In this document: positions 1-7,484 of the stretch, one piece after another
How the letters are laid out: the number at the start of each line of letters is the position of its first letter
How positions within the stretch are numbered: position 1 is the first letter of the stretch
From: Chloroflexota bacterium
GTDB taxonomy: Bacteria > Chloroflexota > Anaerolineae > Aggregatilineales > Phototrophicaceae
Assembly: GCA_003242205.1 (NCBI GenBank)
Contig: QGUR01000038.1
Coordinates: forward strand, 1-20,842
Reading direction: 5' to 3'
DNA: 20,842 nucleotides
The notes under the pieces: generated by a model
What the model saw: only the letters and a program-made list of their open reading frames with translations
Told to the model about the DNA's origin: nothing
Database searches by the model: none
Program-made: the position numbers and the translations under genes

Positions 1-46
1 ACCCCAAGATTTTCCCCTTTCTCTTTTGTCGGCAGCGTTCGGTTTT

Positions 47-1291
47 TTATAGGGACCGGGCCAGATTAGCGAGGTCCGCGCCGGAAAAGCCAATCGTCGC
101 TTTGGAGAGTTGTTCCAGATCGACGTCATCGTTGAGCGGTTTGCCGCGCGTGTGAATTTTCAGGATGCTGAGACGCCCCGCGCGATCGGGCAGGCCAACG
201 GTGACCTGCCGGTCAAAACGGCCCGGTCGCAGCAGCGCAGGGTCGAGCACGTCGGGGCGGTTGGTCGCCGCCATGACAATGACGCTTTCGTTCTGGTCAA
301 AACCGTCCATTTCGGCCAGAAGCTGGTTGAGCGTCTGCTCGCGTTCGTCGTTGCCGCCGCCGAGGCCCGCGCCACGATGGCGGCCAACCGCGTCGATTTC
401 GTCGATGAAGACGATACTCGGCGCGGCCTGTTTTGCGCGATTGAACAGGTCACGCACGCGCGAAGCGCCGACGCCGACGAACATCTCGACGAACTCGGAT
501 GCTGCGATGCTGAAGAAGGCGACGCCGGCCTCGCCGGCCACGGCGCGCGCCATCAGCGTTTTACCCGTACCGGGAGGGCCGACGAGCAGCACGCCGCGCG
601 GGATGCGCGCGCCGAGCGCAATATACTTATCCGGCTCGCGCAGAAAGTCGACGATTTCCACCAGTTCGCGTTTGGCCGCGTCCTGCCCGGCGACATCAGA
701 GAACGTGACGGCCGGTTTCTCGGCGTTGTACTGCTTGGCTTGCGACTTGCCGAAGCCAAAGATACCCGACGCCTGTCTCTGGGTGCGGCGCGCGCTCCAG
801 ACGAAGAAGGCGATCAGCAGCAGCAACGGGCCGAAATTCAGCAGGAAAATGAGGATTGGCGACGCTTCTACGGTTTCTGCCGCGATGATGACATTGTTTT
901 CGCGCAACGCCTCGGTTAGTGCCGGGTCTTCCACCGGGAGCAGCGTGGTAACGAACCGGTTCGAGGTCCGGGGTGGCACGCCACTCGCCGCCTGAGGCGA
1001 ATTCGGTGGCGGGTACGTGACTTCGGCGCGGAAGCGGCCTGTGGCACGATCGGCCTGAAGCACCACTTCTTCGACATTGCCCGACACAACCTGGTCGTAA
1101 AACACCGAGTATGGAATTTCAATCGGTGCGCCGCCCTGCACCTGACCCACGACGTCCGTCATGCGCAGCAGCAGCCACGACAACGAGATAAACAGGATGA
1201 CCGGCCAGAGCCAGCTTGGCGGCTGGAACTGAGGTGGCCGCTGGTTGTCTGGCGGTCTCCTGTTGTCGTTTCTTGTTGGAGGAAATTGCAT
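47..1291 (-). CDS. ftsH: Membrane ATPase/protease FtsH, truncated: no M41 peptidase domain
   Basis: FtsH is a membrane-bound ATP-dependent zinc protease that degrades misfolded and regulatory membrane proteins. The 414 residues show a proline-rich N-terminus, a first membrane helix (about 28-43), an extracytoplasmic domain (45-143), a second helix (145-165) and a full AAA+ core. That core has Walker A GPPGTGKT (238-245), pore motif FVGVG (271-275), Walker B VFIDEID (294-300) and the second region of homology with arginine fingers near R355/R358. The reading frame stops four residues after the conserved SGADLANL motif. The HEXXH zinc-protease domain, normally about 200 more residues, is absent. 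A weak AAGG lies 8 bases before the ATG. It follows xylB by 51 bases on the same strand. The identity of the AAA part is certain. Whether the truncation is real or a contig-edge artefact is open. Confidence 0.9.
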   Translation of the reverse strand: MQFPPTRNDNRRPPDNQRPPQFQPPSWLWPVILFISLSWLLLRMTDVVGQVQGGAPIEIPYSVFYDQVVSGNVEEVVLQADRATGRFRAEVTYPPPNSPQAASGVPPRTSNRFVTTLLPVEDPALTEALRENNVIIAAETVEASPILIFLLNFGPLLLLIAFFVWSARRTQRQASGIFGFGKSQAKQYNAEKPAVTFSDVAGQDAAKRELVEIVDFLREPDKYIALGARIPRGVLLVGPPGTGKTLMARAVAGEAGVAFFSIAASEFVEMFVGVGASRVRDLFNRAKQAAPSIVFIDEIDAVGRHRGAGLGGGNDEREQTLNQLLAEMDGFDQNESVIVMAATNRPDVLDPALLRPGRFDRQVTVGLPDRAGRLSILKIHTRGKPLNDDVDLEQLSKATIGFSGADLANLARSL

Positions 1292-1308
1292 CGGCTTGCC
1301 TTAGCGTG

Positions 1309-1336
1309 ATAGGTATTCGACCGTGATGATACCTAT
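1309..1336. promoter_or_regulatory. Inverted repeat between xylB and ftsH
   Basis: A perfect 8-base inverted repeat, ATAGGTAT (1309-1316) and ATACCTAT (1329-1336), is separated by 12 bases. It lies between the xylB stop and the ftsH start. There is no T-run, so it is a poor intrinsic terminator. It could be an operator, or a hairpin affecting processing of the transcript. A TAGAAT hexamer on the minus strand overlaps its outer edge and might be a -10 box for ftsH, but no good -35 was found. Confidence 0.35.
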
Positions 1337-1342
1337 TCTACA

Positions 1343-2827
1343 TTAGAGCCGCATAAATGTTTCTCGCAATGTAGGATAAAGAGTCTGGTAGATCTCATAC
1401 GGTCGTTCATAGGCTTCAGGCTGTGCCGGTTGGGCCGGTTCGCCGGTTTGGATAGTAGCAGCGCAGGCGCTGGCAACATCCGGGTAGATCCCGGCTCCGA
1501 CCGCCGCCAGCAACGCGGCTCCATAGGCTGCGCCCTCGGTGGTGCTGGTTGTGACCAGCGGCGCGCCGATGACGTCGGCGAGAATTTGCTGCCAGAGCCG
1601 GCTCCTGACGCCGCCGCCACTGGCCCGGATTTGCATTTGCCCGGCTGGCAGCCCTGCGGCTTCCATGAGCCTGAAGCTGTCCTTCAAACCGAAGGCGACG
1701 CCTTCGAGCACGGCGCGTGTCATATGGCCGAGCGTGTGCCGCACCGTGAGGCCGATGAACGCGCCGCGCGCCAGCGGATCGGGGTGGGGCGTGCGCTCCC
1801 CGGTCAGATAGGGCATGAAAAACAACCCTTCGCTGCCCGGCGGCACGGATTTGGCTTCCTCGATCAGCGCGTCGAAGGACTTGTCCGGCGCGACGGTATC
1901 GCGGAACCATTGCAGGCTGCCCGCCGCGCTCAGCATCACGCCCATGAAATGCCACATGCCGGGAACCGAGTGACAGAAAGCGTGCAGGCGGCCTTCCGGC
2001 TCGAATCGGTACTGTTCCAGCGGGGCAAAGACGACGCCGGACGTGCCGACGACCAGCCCGATGATACCGGCCTTGACCGCGCCGACGCCGACGGCCCCCG
2101 CCGCCTGATCGCCGCCGCCACCGACGACCGGCGTCCCTGCTTTCAGGCCGGTCAGTTCGGCAGCTTCGGCGTGGATAACGCCGGTGATTTCAGGCCCTTC
2201 GACCAGTCGTGGCAGCCAGCTTTCGGGAATATCGAGCGCGTTGACGACTTCCATCGACCAGCGGCGGTTGGCCACGTCCAGCAGCGACGTGCCGGATGCT
2301 TCGGCCATGTCCATGGCGTACTCGCCCGTGAGCTTATAGCGAATGTAGTCTTTCGGCAGCAGCATGTGCGACGCGCGCGCATAGACCTCTGGCTCGTGCT
2401 CGCGCACCCACAGGATCTTGGGCGCGGTGAAGCCAGTTAGCGCGCGGTTGCCGGTGAGCTGGATGAGGCGCTCGAAGCCGATGGTCTCGGTCATCTGGTC
2501 GCACTGGGCCTGCGTGCGCTGGTCGTTCCACAGAATCGCAGGCCGCAGCACATTGCCGCTTTCGTCCAGCAGCACAAGGCCGTGCATCTGTCCCGTCAGC
2601 CCGATACAGGCGATGTCGTCACCGGTCGCGCCGGCTGATTTCAACGCCTCTCGAATCGCCGCGACAATGCCGTCCCACCAGTCGGAGGGATTCTGCTCGC
2701 TCCACAGCGGTTTCGGCGTGCTGATCGGCTGCGGCGTGGTGTGCGAGGCAATCACATGCCCGCCTTCGTCGATGATGAGCGCTTTCGCGCCAGTTGTGCT
2801 GATGTCGAGGCCGAGCAGGTATGCCAT
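1343..2827 (-). CDS. xylB: Xylulokinase (FGGY carbohydrate kinase)
   Basis: Xylulokinase phosphorylates D-xylulose with ATP to xylulose-5-phosphate, the entry point of xylose into the pentose phosphate pathway. The 494-residue protein has the usual length for the family. It has the N-terminal phosphate-binding segment GLDISTTGAK (6-15), the family motifs LWSEQNPSDWW (41-51), GQMHG (79-83) and AILWND (97-102), and the catalytic-base motif GGGDQAAG with Asp240. The C-terminal ATP-binding half contains GTSGV, YLTGERTPH and SGGGVRS. Its ATG overlaps the xylA stop as TAATG, and an AGGAG lies just upstream inside xylA. The two are therefore co-transcribed and probably translationally coupled. Confidence 0.97.
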   Translation of the reverse strand: MAYLLGLDISTTGAKALIIDEGGHVIASHTTPQPISTPKPLWSEQNPSDWWDGIVAAIREALKSAGATGDDIACIGLTGQMHGLVLLDESGNVLRPAILWNDQRTQAQCDQMTETIGFERLIQLTGNRALTGFTAPKILWVREHEPEVYARASHMLLPKDYIRYKLTGEYAMDMAEASGTSLLDVANRRWSMEVVNALDIPESWLPRLVEGPEITGVIHAEAAELTGLKAGTPVVGGGGDQAAGAVGVGAVKAGIIGLVVGTSGVVFAPLEQYRFEPEGRLHAFCHSVPGMWHFMGVMLSAAGSLQWFRDTVAPDKSFDALIEEAKSVPPGSEGLFFMPYLTGERTPHPDPLARGAFIGLTVRHTLGHMTRAVLEGVAFGLKDSFRLMEAAGLPAGQMQIRASGGGVRSRLWQQILADVIGAPLVTTSTTEGAAYGAALLAAVGAGIYPDVASACAATIQTGEPAQPAQPEAYERPYEIYQTLYPTLRETFMRL

Positions 2828-3990
2828 TATCTCACTCCTAGCAGGATTTCGACCGTCAGTTGGTCAAGCCGTTCGTAAGGAAGATTCCGCGCGCCCAGAG
2901 CGGTGCGGTCGAAGGTTTCGTTCTTCAGGCGTTCGGCTTTTTCGCGCGAATACCCGCCCGCCAGATAGCTGGTGCTGCCGTCGTCCTGGCGGATTTCCTG
3001 CAACAGGGCCTGAATTTCGGCGTCCTGATTAAACCGTTCCGCCTTTTCTTTCAGGATGAGATAGGTACGCATGCAGCCACGCGCAAACTCGCGGACGTCC
3101 TCGTAACCGGCAGTGCGATAGGCGTGCGCGTCGAAGTGGCGACTGCCGTCATAGCCGACATCTTCCAGAAATTTGACGAGGAAGAAGGCCTGCTTCAGCA
3201 TCGCCGAACCGAAGCGGAAGTCCTGATCATAGCGGCCAAAGAGCTGGTCGTTCAGGTCGATGTGGAACAGCTTGCCGGCGTCCCATGCCTGCGCGACCGC
3301 GTGCAGGAAATTGAGGCCCGCCATATGCTCGTGAGCGACTTCCGGATTGACGCCGACCATCTCCGGGTGGTCGAGCGTCGCGATGAAGCCGAGCATCGCG
3401 CCGACCGTCGGTAGATAGAGGTCGCTGCGCGGTTCATTGGGCTTCGGCTCCAGCGCGAATTTCAGGTCATACCCCTGATCGATAGCATACTCGCACAGGA
3501 AGTTGATCGCCTCGCGGAACCACTTGGCGGCGTCGAGCGGGTTTTTCGAGGCATCGGTTTCCGTGCCTTCGCGCCCGCCCCAGAAGACGTAAACCTTCGC
3601 GCCCAGTTCGACGCCGAGGTCCATGGAGCGCATCGTCTTTTGCAGCGCATAGGCCCGAACGCGCGGGTCGTTCGAGGTGAAAGCGCCGTCCTTAAACGCC
3701 GGGTCGGTGAACAGGTTGGTGGTCGCCATCGGCACAACCAGCCCGGTTTCTTCAAGCGCGCGCTTGAAATCCCGGACGATCCGGTCGCGCTCGGCGGGCG
3801 TCGCGTCAATCGGCACGAGGTCGTTATCGTGCAGGTTCACGCCATAAGCGCCCACCTCTGCCAGCATGTGGACGATCTCGACCGGCGAGATGGGATCGCG
3901 CGTTGGCACGCCAAACGGATCGCGGCCAACGTTGCCGACCGTCCACAGGCCGAAGGTAAATTTATGTTCCGGTTGAGGTTCGTAAGCCAT
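2827..3990 (-). CDS. xylA: Xylose isomerase, class I (actinobacterial-type length)
   Basis: Converts D-xylose to D-xylulose (and glucose to fructose) with two divalent metals. At 387 residues it is the short class I form. All catalytic residues fall at the same numbers as in Streptomyces enzymes: W16, H54, D57, F94, W137, E181, K183, E217, H220, D245, D255, D257 and D287. The motifs VNLHDNDLVP and EPKPNEPR are intact, so the enzyme should be active. The start is supported by AAGGATGG about 5 bases before the ATG. It is the first gene of the xylA-xylB operon, and a promoter is proposed upstream. No xylose transporter or XylR-type repressor is in the window. Confidence 0.98.
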   Translation of the reverse strand: MAYEPQPEHKFTFGLWTVGNVGRDPFGVPTRDPISPVEIVHMLAEVGAYGVNLHDNDLVPIDATPAERDRIVRDFKRALEETGLVVPMATTNLFTDPAFKDGAFTSNDPRVRAYALQKTMRSMDLGVELGAKVYVFWGGREGTETDASKNPLDAAKWFREAINFLCEYAIDQGYDLKFALEPKPNEPRSDLYLPTVGAMLGFIATLDHPEMVGVNPEVAHEHMAGLNFLHAVAQAWDAGKLFHIDLNDQLFGRYDQDFRFGSAMLKQAFFLVKFLEDVGYDGSRHFDAHAYRTAGYEDVREFARGCMRTYLILKEKAERFNQDAEIQALLQEIRQDDGSTSYLAGGYSREKAERLKNETFDRTALGARNLPYERLDQLTVEILLGVR

Positions 3991-4028
3991 AAGTCCATCC
4001 TTTTGGAGAGAGCGTCGTATCTGTTGTA

Positions 4029-4057
4029 ATCATAACCCAGCTTGCTCAGGCTGCCAT
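4029..4057 (-). promoter_or_regulatory. Candidate sigma-70 promoter for xylA-xylB
   Basis: On the minus strand ATGGCA (4052-4057, 4 of 6 matches to the -35 consensus) is followed after 17 bases by TATGAT (4029-4034, 5 of 6 to -10). It lies about 40 bases upstream of the xylA ATG. This is pattern matching only. Confidence 0.45.
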
Positions 4058-4163
4058 GCGGATGGACTGTTTGGCTGGCCATTGTGGGGCAGCGCGGGCC
4101 GGGGGCGTAGCTCTGGCGCTGTGTCCATGTGCCACAGGCTGACGCTGGCTAACAGACAGGGCC

Positions 4164-4192
4164 TTTACGGTTCAGGACGACAGGACGATAAT
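4164..4192 (+). promoter_or_regulatory. Candidate promoter for the HD-domain gene
   Basis: TTTACG (4164-4169) and GATAAT (4187-4192) are separated by 17 bases, about 38 bases before the ATG at 4230. The xylA and HD-domain genes are divergent, with 239 bases between them. That spacer otherwise shows only short GC-rich imperfect repeats (for example CTGTG/CACAG arms at 4119-4137). Confidence 0.4.
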
Positions 4193-4229
4193 CGGCGTTT
4201 CTGTCAGCGCGACGCGAAAGGAAGCGATC

Positions 4230-4865
4230 ATGACAACCCCGGCCCAGATTTTGGCGTTCCTGCGCGAAGCCGAAAAGCTGAAGCGCGTCCTGCGCCACTG
4301 CTGGCATGGCGATGAACGACGGCAGGAGAGCGTCGCCGAACACACGTGGATGATGATGTTGCTGGCGGTGCTCAGTTTCGACCAGCTCACCGTTCAGGTG
4401 GATCAGCTCAAGTTGCTGAAGATGATCCTGATTCACGATCTGGTCGAAATCTATCACGGCGATATCCCCGCTTTCGAGAAAGACCTGATGAACCAGCAGG
4501 AGTTACATGAGGCCGAGCGAACGGCGCTGGTGCGTCTTTTAGAGCCGCTGGATGAGAACATCCGAGCCGAGTTACTGGCGTTGTGGGATGAGTTCGAGGC
4601 GAACGAAACGACCGAGGCCAAACTTGCCAACGCGCTGGACAAGGCCGAGGCGCTCAGCCAGCATCTGTTTGTGGACATCGACACCTGGACGCAGGGCGAT
4701 TACGACATTCAGCCCTACTACCGTGATCACTTCTTCAACTTCGACGGCTTCATGCGCCAGTTGAAGGACGAGATCGACCGCGAGAGCATGCGTAAGATCG
4801 AAGCGGAGAACGCGCTGGATCGTGTAAAGCCGGAGTTCGTGGCGCGCTACCGCAACGGAAGCTGA
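4230..4865 (+). CDS. HD-domain phosphohydrolase, YfbR/HDDC2-like (probable 5'-deoxynucleotidase)
   Basis: This is a 211-residue cytoplasmic HD-superfamily metal phosphohydrolase. The metal ligands are visible: H38 in SVAEHT, H69-D70 in LIHDLVEIYHGDIP, and D137 in ALDKAEALSQH. E73 and D78 are the extra acidic residues typical of the YfbR/HDDC2 group, which removes phosphate from deoxynucleoside 5'-monophosphates. The C-terminal 50 residues are helical and charged. GAAAGGA lies 8-9 bases before the ATG and supports the start. It is divergent from xylA and has its own putative promoter, so a link with xylose use is not implied. Substrate is inferred from family membership only. Confidence 0.85.
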   Translation: MTTPAQILAFLREAEKLKRVLRHCWHGDERRQESVAEHTWMMMLLAVLSFDQLTVQVDQLKLLKMILIHDLVEIYHGDIPAFEKDLMNQQELHEAERTALVRLLEPLDENIRAELLALWDEFEANETTEAKLANALDKAEALSQHLFVDIDTWTQGDYDIQPYYRDHFFNFDGFMRQLKDEIDRESMRKIEAENALDRVKPEFVARYRNGS

Positions 4866-4939
4866 AGCTCAGGCTCCACCAGTTCAAGTGTTGCAGCAGG
4901 CTGGCTTTGCAGCGGCGTTCGCGATTGCAAGCCAGTCTC

Positions 4940-4960
4940 AACGCCCGCCACAGGCGTTTT
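4940..4960 (+). terminator. Weak intrinsic terminator candidate after the HD-domain gene
   Basis: AACGCC (4940-4945) pairs with GGCGTT (4953-4958) around a 7-base loop, and Ts run to 4960. Just upstream a bulged stem CTGGCTTTGCA (4901-4911) / TGCAAGCCAG (4926-4935) is also present. The 137-base gap holds nothing else I can support. Confidence 0.4.
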
Positions 4961-5002
4961 ATGGTAGCGTAGAAACATCCGGGATTGCCCAGTGGAGCCG
5001 CA

Positions 5003-5638
5003 ATGCGTTCGACGACCTGTACTGATAATGTGCTACGCCGCCAGCCAGCGCGTGGCGGTTATCTCAATCTCAATGGCGCGGCGAAAACGCCTGCCCGCGG
5101 CGGCGCGCCGTGGCTGCTTGTGAGCTACATGCAGGGCGAGGTCGACCTCAACCATGCGCTGGCAGCCCGCTTTCCCAACATGCCGCACATGTCGATCTTT
5201 CGCGAGGGAGCGGGGCAGGGGCGTTTTGCCTTCGCCACGCTGGCGACGCAGGACGGCGCTGCTGCGCTGCATCTTGAGCTGGATACAGCTACCGGGGCGC
5301 TGGAGTGTCGCTTTATCCTCGCGTCGATGTTGTCGCTGCGCTTTCATGTCGGCGGCCTGAGCAAGCTCGACCGCCGGTACTGGCTGGATGTGATGCGCGC
5401 GGGCGATGGCGATCCGGCGTTTTTGTGGAGCCAGGAGCGCTGGAATACCGACTATCTCATCTGCTCGGCGCATCGCTACTATACCCACCTGTTTGCCTTC
5501 TCCCCGCTGCAGCTTGAGGCGGCGGCCCGCCTGACTCCCGAAGTGACGCGCAGGCTGCTCGACTGGCTGGAAGGTTGCTGGTTCCCCGCTGCGGTCGAAG
5601 CGCGCAATGAAGCCCCTGCCAGCGCCTTTGTCTGGTAA
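5003..5638 (+). CDS. Hypothetical protein, 211 residues, unrecognised family
   Basis: I do not recognise this protein. The start chosen is ATG 5003 because GGAG lies 5 bases upstream. An in-frame TTG at 4985 would add six residues but has no ribosome binding site. There is no signal peptide and no membrane helix. The first 30 residues are Arg/Gly/Ala-rich and probably disordered. The rest is a compact, aromatic-rich alpha/beta-like domain with notable motifs RRYWLDVM, FLWSQERWNTDYL, AHRYYTHLFAFSP and LTPEVTRRLLDWLEGCWFPA. The last motif suggests an amphipathic C-terminal helix. It sits alone between two terminators, upstream of the glycogen operon, so its role cannot be read from context. Coding is supported by the ribosome binding site, the terminator touching its stop codon, and normal composition. 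Confidence 0.8.
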   Translation: MRSTTCTDNVLRRQPARGGYLNLNGAAKTPARGGAPWLLVSYMQGEVDLNHALAARFPNMPHMSIFREGAGQGRFAFATLATQDGAAALHLELDTATGALECRFILASMLSLRFHVGGLSKLDRRYWLDVMRAGDGDPAFLWSQERWNTDYLICSAHRYYTHLFAFSPLQLEAAARLTPEVTRRLLDWLEGCWFPAAVEARNEAPASAFVW

Positions 5639-5671
5639 AGCACGGCCTATCGGGAGACGGCCGTGCTTTTT
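5637..5671 (+). terminator. Strong Rho-independent terminator
   Basis: AAAGCACGGCC (5637-5647) pairs perfectly with GGCCGTGCTTT (5659-5669) around an 11-base loop, followed by a T-run to 5671. It overlaps the stop codon of the preceding gene and separates it from the glycogen operon. Its T-run also overlaps the -35 box of the next promoter. Confidence 0.88.
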
Positions 5672-5699
5672 GGCAGATCACACGGCCCGCCGTTACAAT
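5670..5699 (+). promoter_or_regulatory. Candidate sigma-70 promoter of the glycogen operon
   Basis: TTGGCA (5670-5675, 5 of 6 matches) and TACAAT (5694-5699, 5 of 6) are separated by 18 bases. The predicted transcription start is near 5706, leaving a leader of about 36 bases with AAAGGGAG before the GTG at 5742. Confidence 0.6.
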
Positions 5700-5741
5700 C
5701 TTCGCAACCGTTTCGTCTGACGACAAAGGGAGTGAGCATCC

Positions 5742-7439
5742 GTGAGCGCAATAGGAGCTTTCACGTTTGTTCTGCACAGTCACCTGCCCTACGCGCGGCT
5801 CGCCGGTCGCTGGCCCCACGGCGAGGAGTGGATTCATGAGGCAGCGACCGGGACGTACATTCCCTTGCTGCAAACCTTCTATGATCTGAGAAACGAAGGC
5901 GTTCCCTTTCGCCTGACGCTTGGCATGACGCCCGTCCTCGCCGAACAACTTTCCGACCCGGACGTTATCGACCACCTTGACCAGTATCTTGATCAACGTA
6001 TTGAGGCTGCCAAGAAAGACATCGCTTATTTTGAAGCTCCGGAAACCGAAGATAAGCATCTGCGCTATCTGGCCGAGTGGTATCTGACGCTCTACGAGCG
6101 CATCAAGAGCGACTTTGACGGTCGCTTTAACCGCGACATCGTTGGCAGCTTCCGGCAATTGCAGGACGAAGGCTATCTGGAGATCACGACCAGCGCGGCG
6201 ACACATGGCTACCTGCCGCTGCTCAGCCGCGATAGCTCTATCGTCGCGCAGCTTCGCACGGGCGTGCAGAGCTATACACGGCTGTTCGGGCGGCGGCCGA
6301 CCGGCATCTGGCTGCCGGAATGCGCCTATCGACCGGCCTATTTCCTCGAAGACGGCAAGGTTCGCCCCGGCATCGAGCACTGGCTGGCGGCAGAGAATCT
6401 AAAAGTCTTTTTCAGCGAAACGCACGCCATCACCGGCGGCAAGCCGGTCGGCGTTGCGGCGGGCGACGTCATCGGCCCCTATGGCGACATCAAGCGTCGT
6501 TATGTGATCCCGACGGTCGCCTCTACGCCGGAACGGTCGACGACGACCTATGAAGCCTATTACGTGAGCGACACCACTGCCGGGCCAGATGCCGAACAGC
6601 ATTCGGGAGTGGCGGTGCTGGGCCGCAATAACCGCACGGGCGAGCAGGTCTGGAGCGCCGACTGGGGCTATCCGGGCGACTTTGATTACCGCGAGTTTCA
6701 CAAGAAGGCCGGAACCAGCGGCCTGCAGTACTGGCGTGTCACCGGGGCGAAAACCGATCTGGCCTATAAGGATTATTACCATCCCGACTGGGCGGCTTAC
6801 AAAGTCGATCAGCATGCAGAACACTTCGCCCATCTTGTCGGCGATCTCATTCGCGCCTACCACCAGCAGACAGGCCGGTTTGGCATCATCTCGTCCAATT
6901 ATGACACCGAACTCTTTGGCCACTGGTGGTTCGAAGGCGTGACGTGGCTCGGCAAGGTGCTACGCCATCTGGCCGCAAATGAGGAAATCGAGCTGACGAC
7001 TGCGACGACCTATATCACACAGCACCCACCGCAGGAAGTCATCAGCCTGCCCGAAGGCTCGTGGGGCGCGGGCGGTACGCATTTCGTCTGGGATAATGCT
7101 GAAACCCACTGGATGTGGGAGCCGATTCATGAAGCCGAAGCGCGGATGGAAAAGCTGGCGGAAACCTTCACCAAGCCATCGACCTATGAGGAAACTGTGC
7201 TCAATCAGGCGGCCCGCGAAGTGCTGCTGCTCGAAAGCTCGGACTGGCCATTCCTCGTAACGACCGGGCAGGCGCGTGAGTATGCCATCCAACGGCTGAG
7301 CCAGCATCTGGAGCGCTTCAACAAGCTGGCGAAAAGTCTGGAGCGTGGCCGGCCTGACGTCGAAAGTGCTCAGGAATTTTGGGAACTGGATAAGATTTTC
7401 CCGGACATTGACTATCGTTATTTCCGCAAGCCGAAATGA
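5742..7439 (+). CDS. GH57 1,4-alpha-glucan branching enzyme (DUF1957 C-terminal domain)
   Basis: Cytoplasmic enzyme of 565 residues that cuts alpha-1,4 chains and re-joins them as alpha-1,6 branches. Visible GH57 motifs are HSHLPYAR with H12/H14, TLGMTPVLAEQL (59-70), WLPECAYRP with probable nucleophile E193, and NYDTELFGHWWFEG with probable acid/base D388. The middle contains GRNNRTGEQVW and GYPGDFDYREFH, typical of the branching-enzyme subfamily. The helical C-terminal DUF1957 region includes LLLESSDWPFLVTTGQA. The length is close to the compact Thermus-type enzyme and shorter than the Thermococcus form with its C-terminal extension. GTG start with AAAGGGAG upstream. It is first in the operon with glgA and glgC and replaces the usual GH13 GlgB. 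Weak alpha-amylase activity is an alternative, but the context favours branching. Confidence 0.88.
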   Translation: MSAIGAFTFVLHSHLPYARLAGRWPHGEEWIHEAATGTYIPLLQTFYDLRNEGVPFRLTLGMTPVLAEQLSDPDVIDHLDQYLDQRIEAAKKDIAYFEAPETEDKHLRYLAEWYLTLYERIKSDFDGRFNRDIVGSFRQLQDEGYLEITTSAATHGYLPLLSRDSSIVAQLRTGVQSYTRLFGRRPTGIWLPECAYRPAYFLEDGKVRPGIEHWLAAENLKVFFSETHAITGGKPVGVAAGDVIGPYGDIKRRYVIPTVASTPERSTTTYEAYYVSDTTAGPDAEQHSGVAVLGRNNRTGEQVWSADWGYPGDFDYREFHKKAGTSGLQYWRVTGAKTDLAYKDYYHPDWAAYKVDQHAEHFAHLVGDLIRAYHQQTGRFGIISSNYDTELFGHWWFEGVTWLGKVLRHLAANEEIELTTATTYITQHPPQEVISLPEGSWGAGGTHFVWDNAETHWMWEPIHEAEARMEKLAETFTKPSTYEETVLNQAAREVLLLESSDWPFLVTTGQAREYAIQRLSQHLERFNKLAKSLERGRPDVESAQEFWELDKIFPDIDYRYFRKPK

Positions 7440-7484
7440 ATCCCTGTGCCCGCTCGCCCCGCCGAGCGCTGAAGGAGCTATCCG

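Noticed and set aside
110..995. Two long plus-strand open frames opposite ftsH
   Set aside because: Both are antisense to the conserved AAA+ core and show only low-complexity composition.
1430..2440. A 336-codon open frame on the plus strand opposite xylB
   Set aside because: It lies wholly antisense to a well-conserved kinase, reads as Arg/Gly/Ala/Asp-rich sequence without motifs, and is expected as a GC-rich shadow frame.
4082..4315. A small 77-codon plus-strand frame upstream of and overlapping the HD-domain gene
   Set aside because: It overlaps the start of the HD gene in another frame, contains the putative promoter, and has no ribosome binding site or protein-like composition.
5457..6380. 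A 307-codon minus-strand open frame across the unknown gene's end and the GH57 gene
   Set aside because: It runs through a strong plus-strand terminator and promoter and into the conserved GH57 motifs. It is best explained as a shadow.
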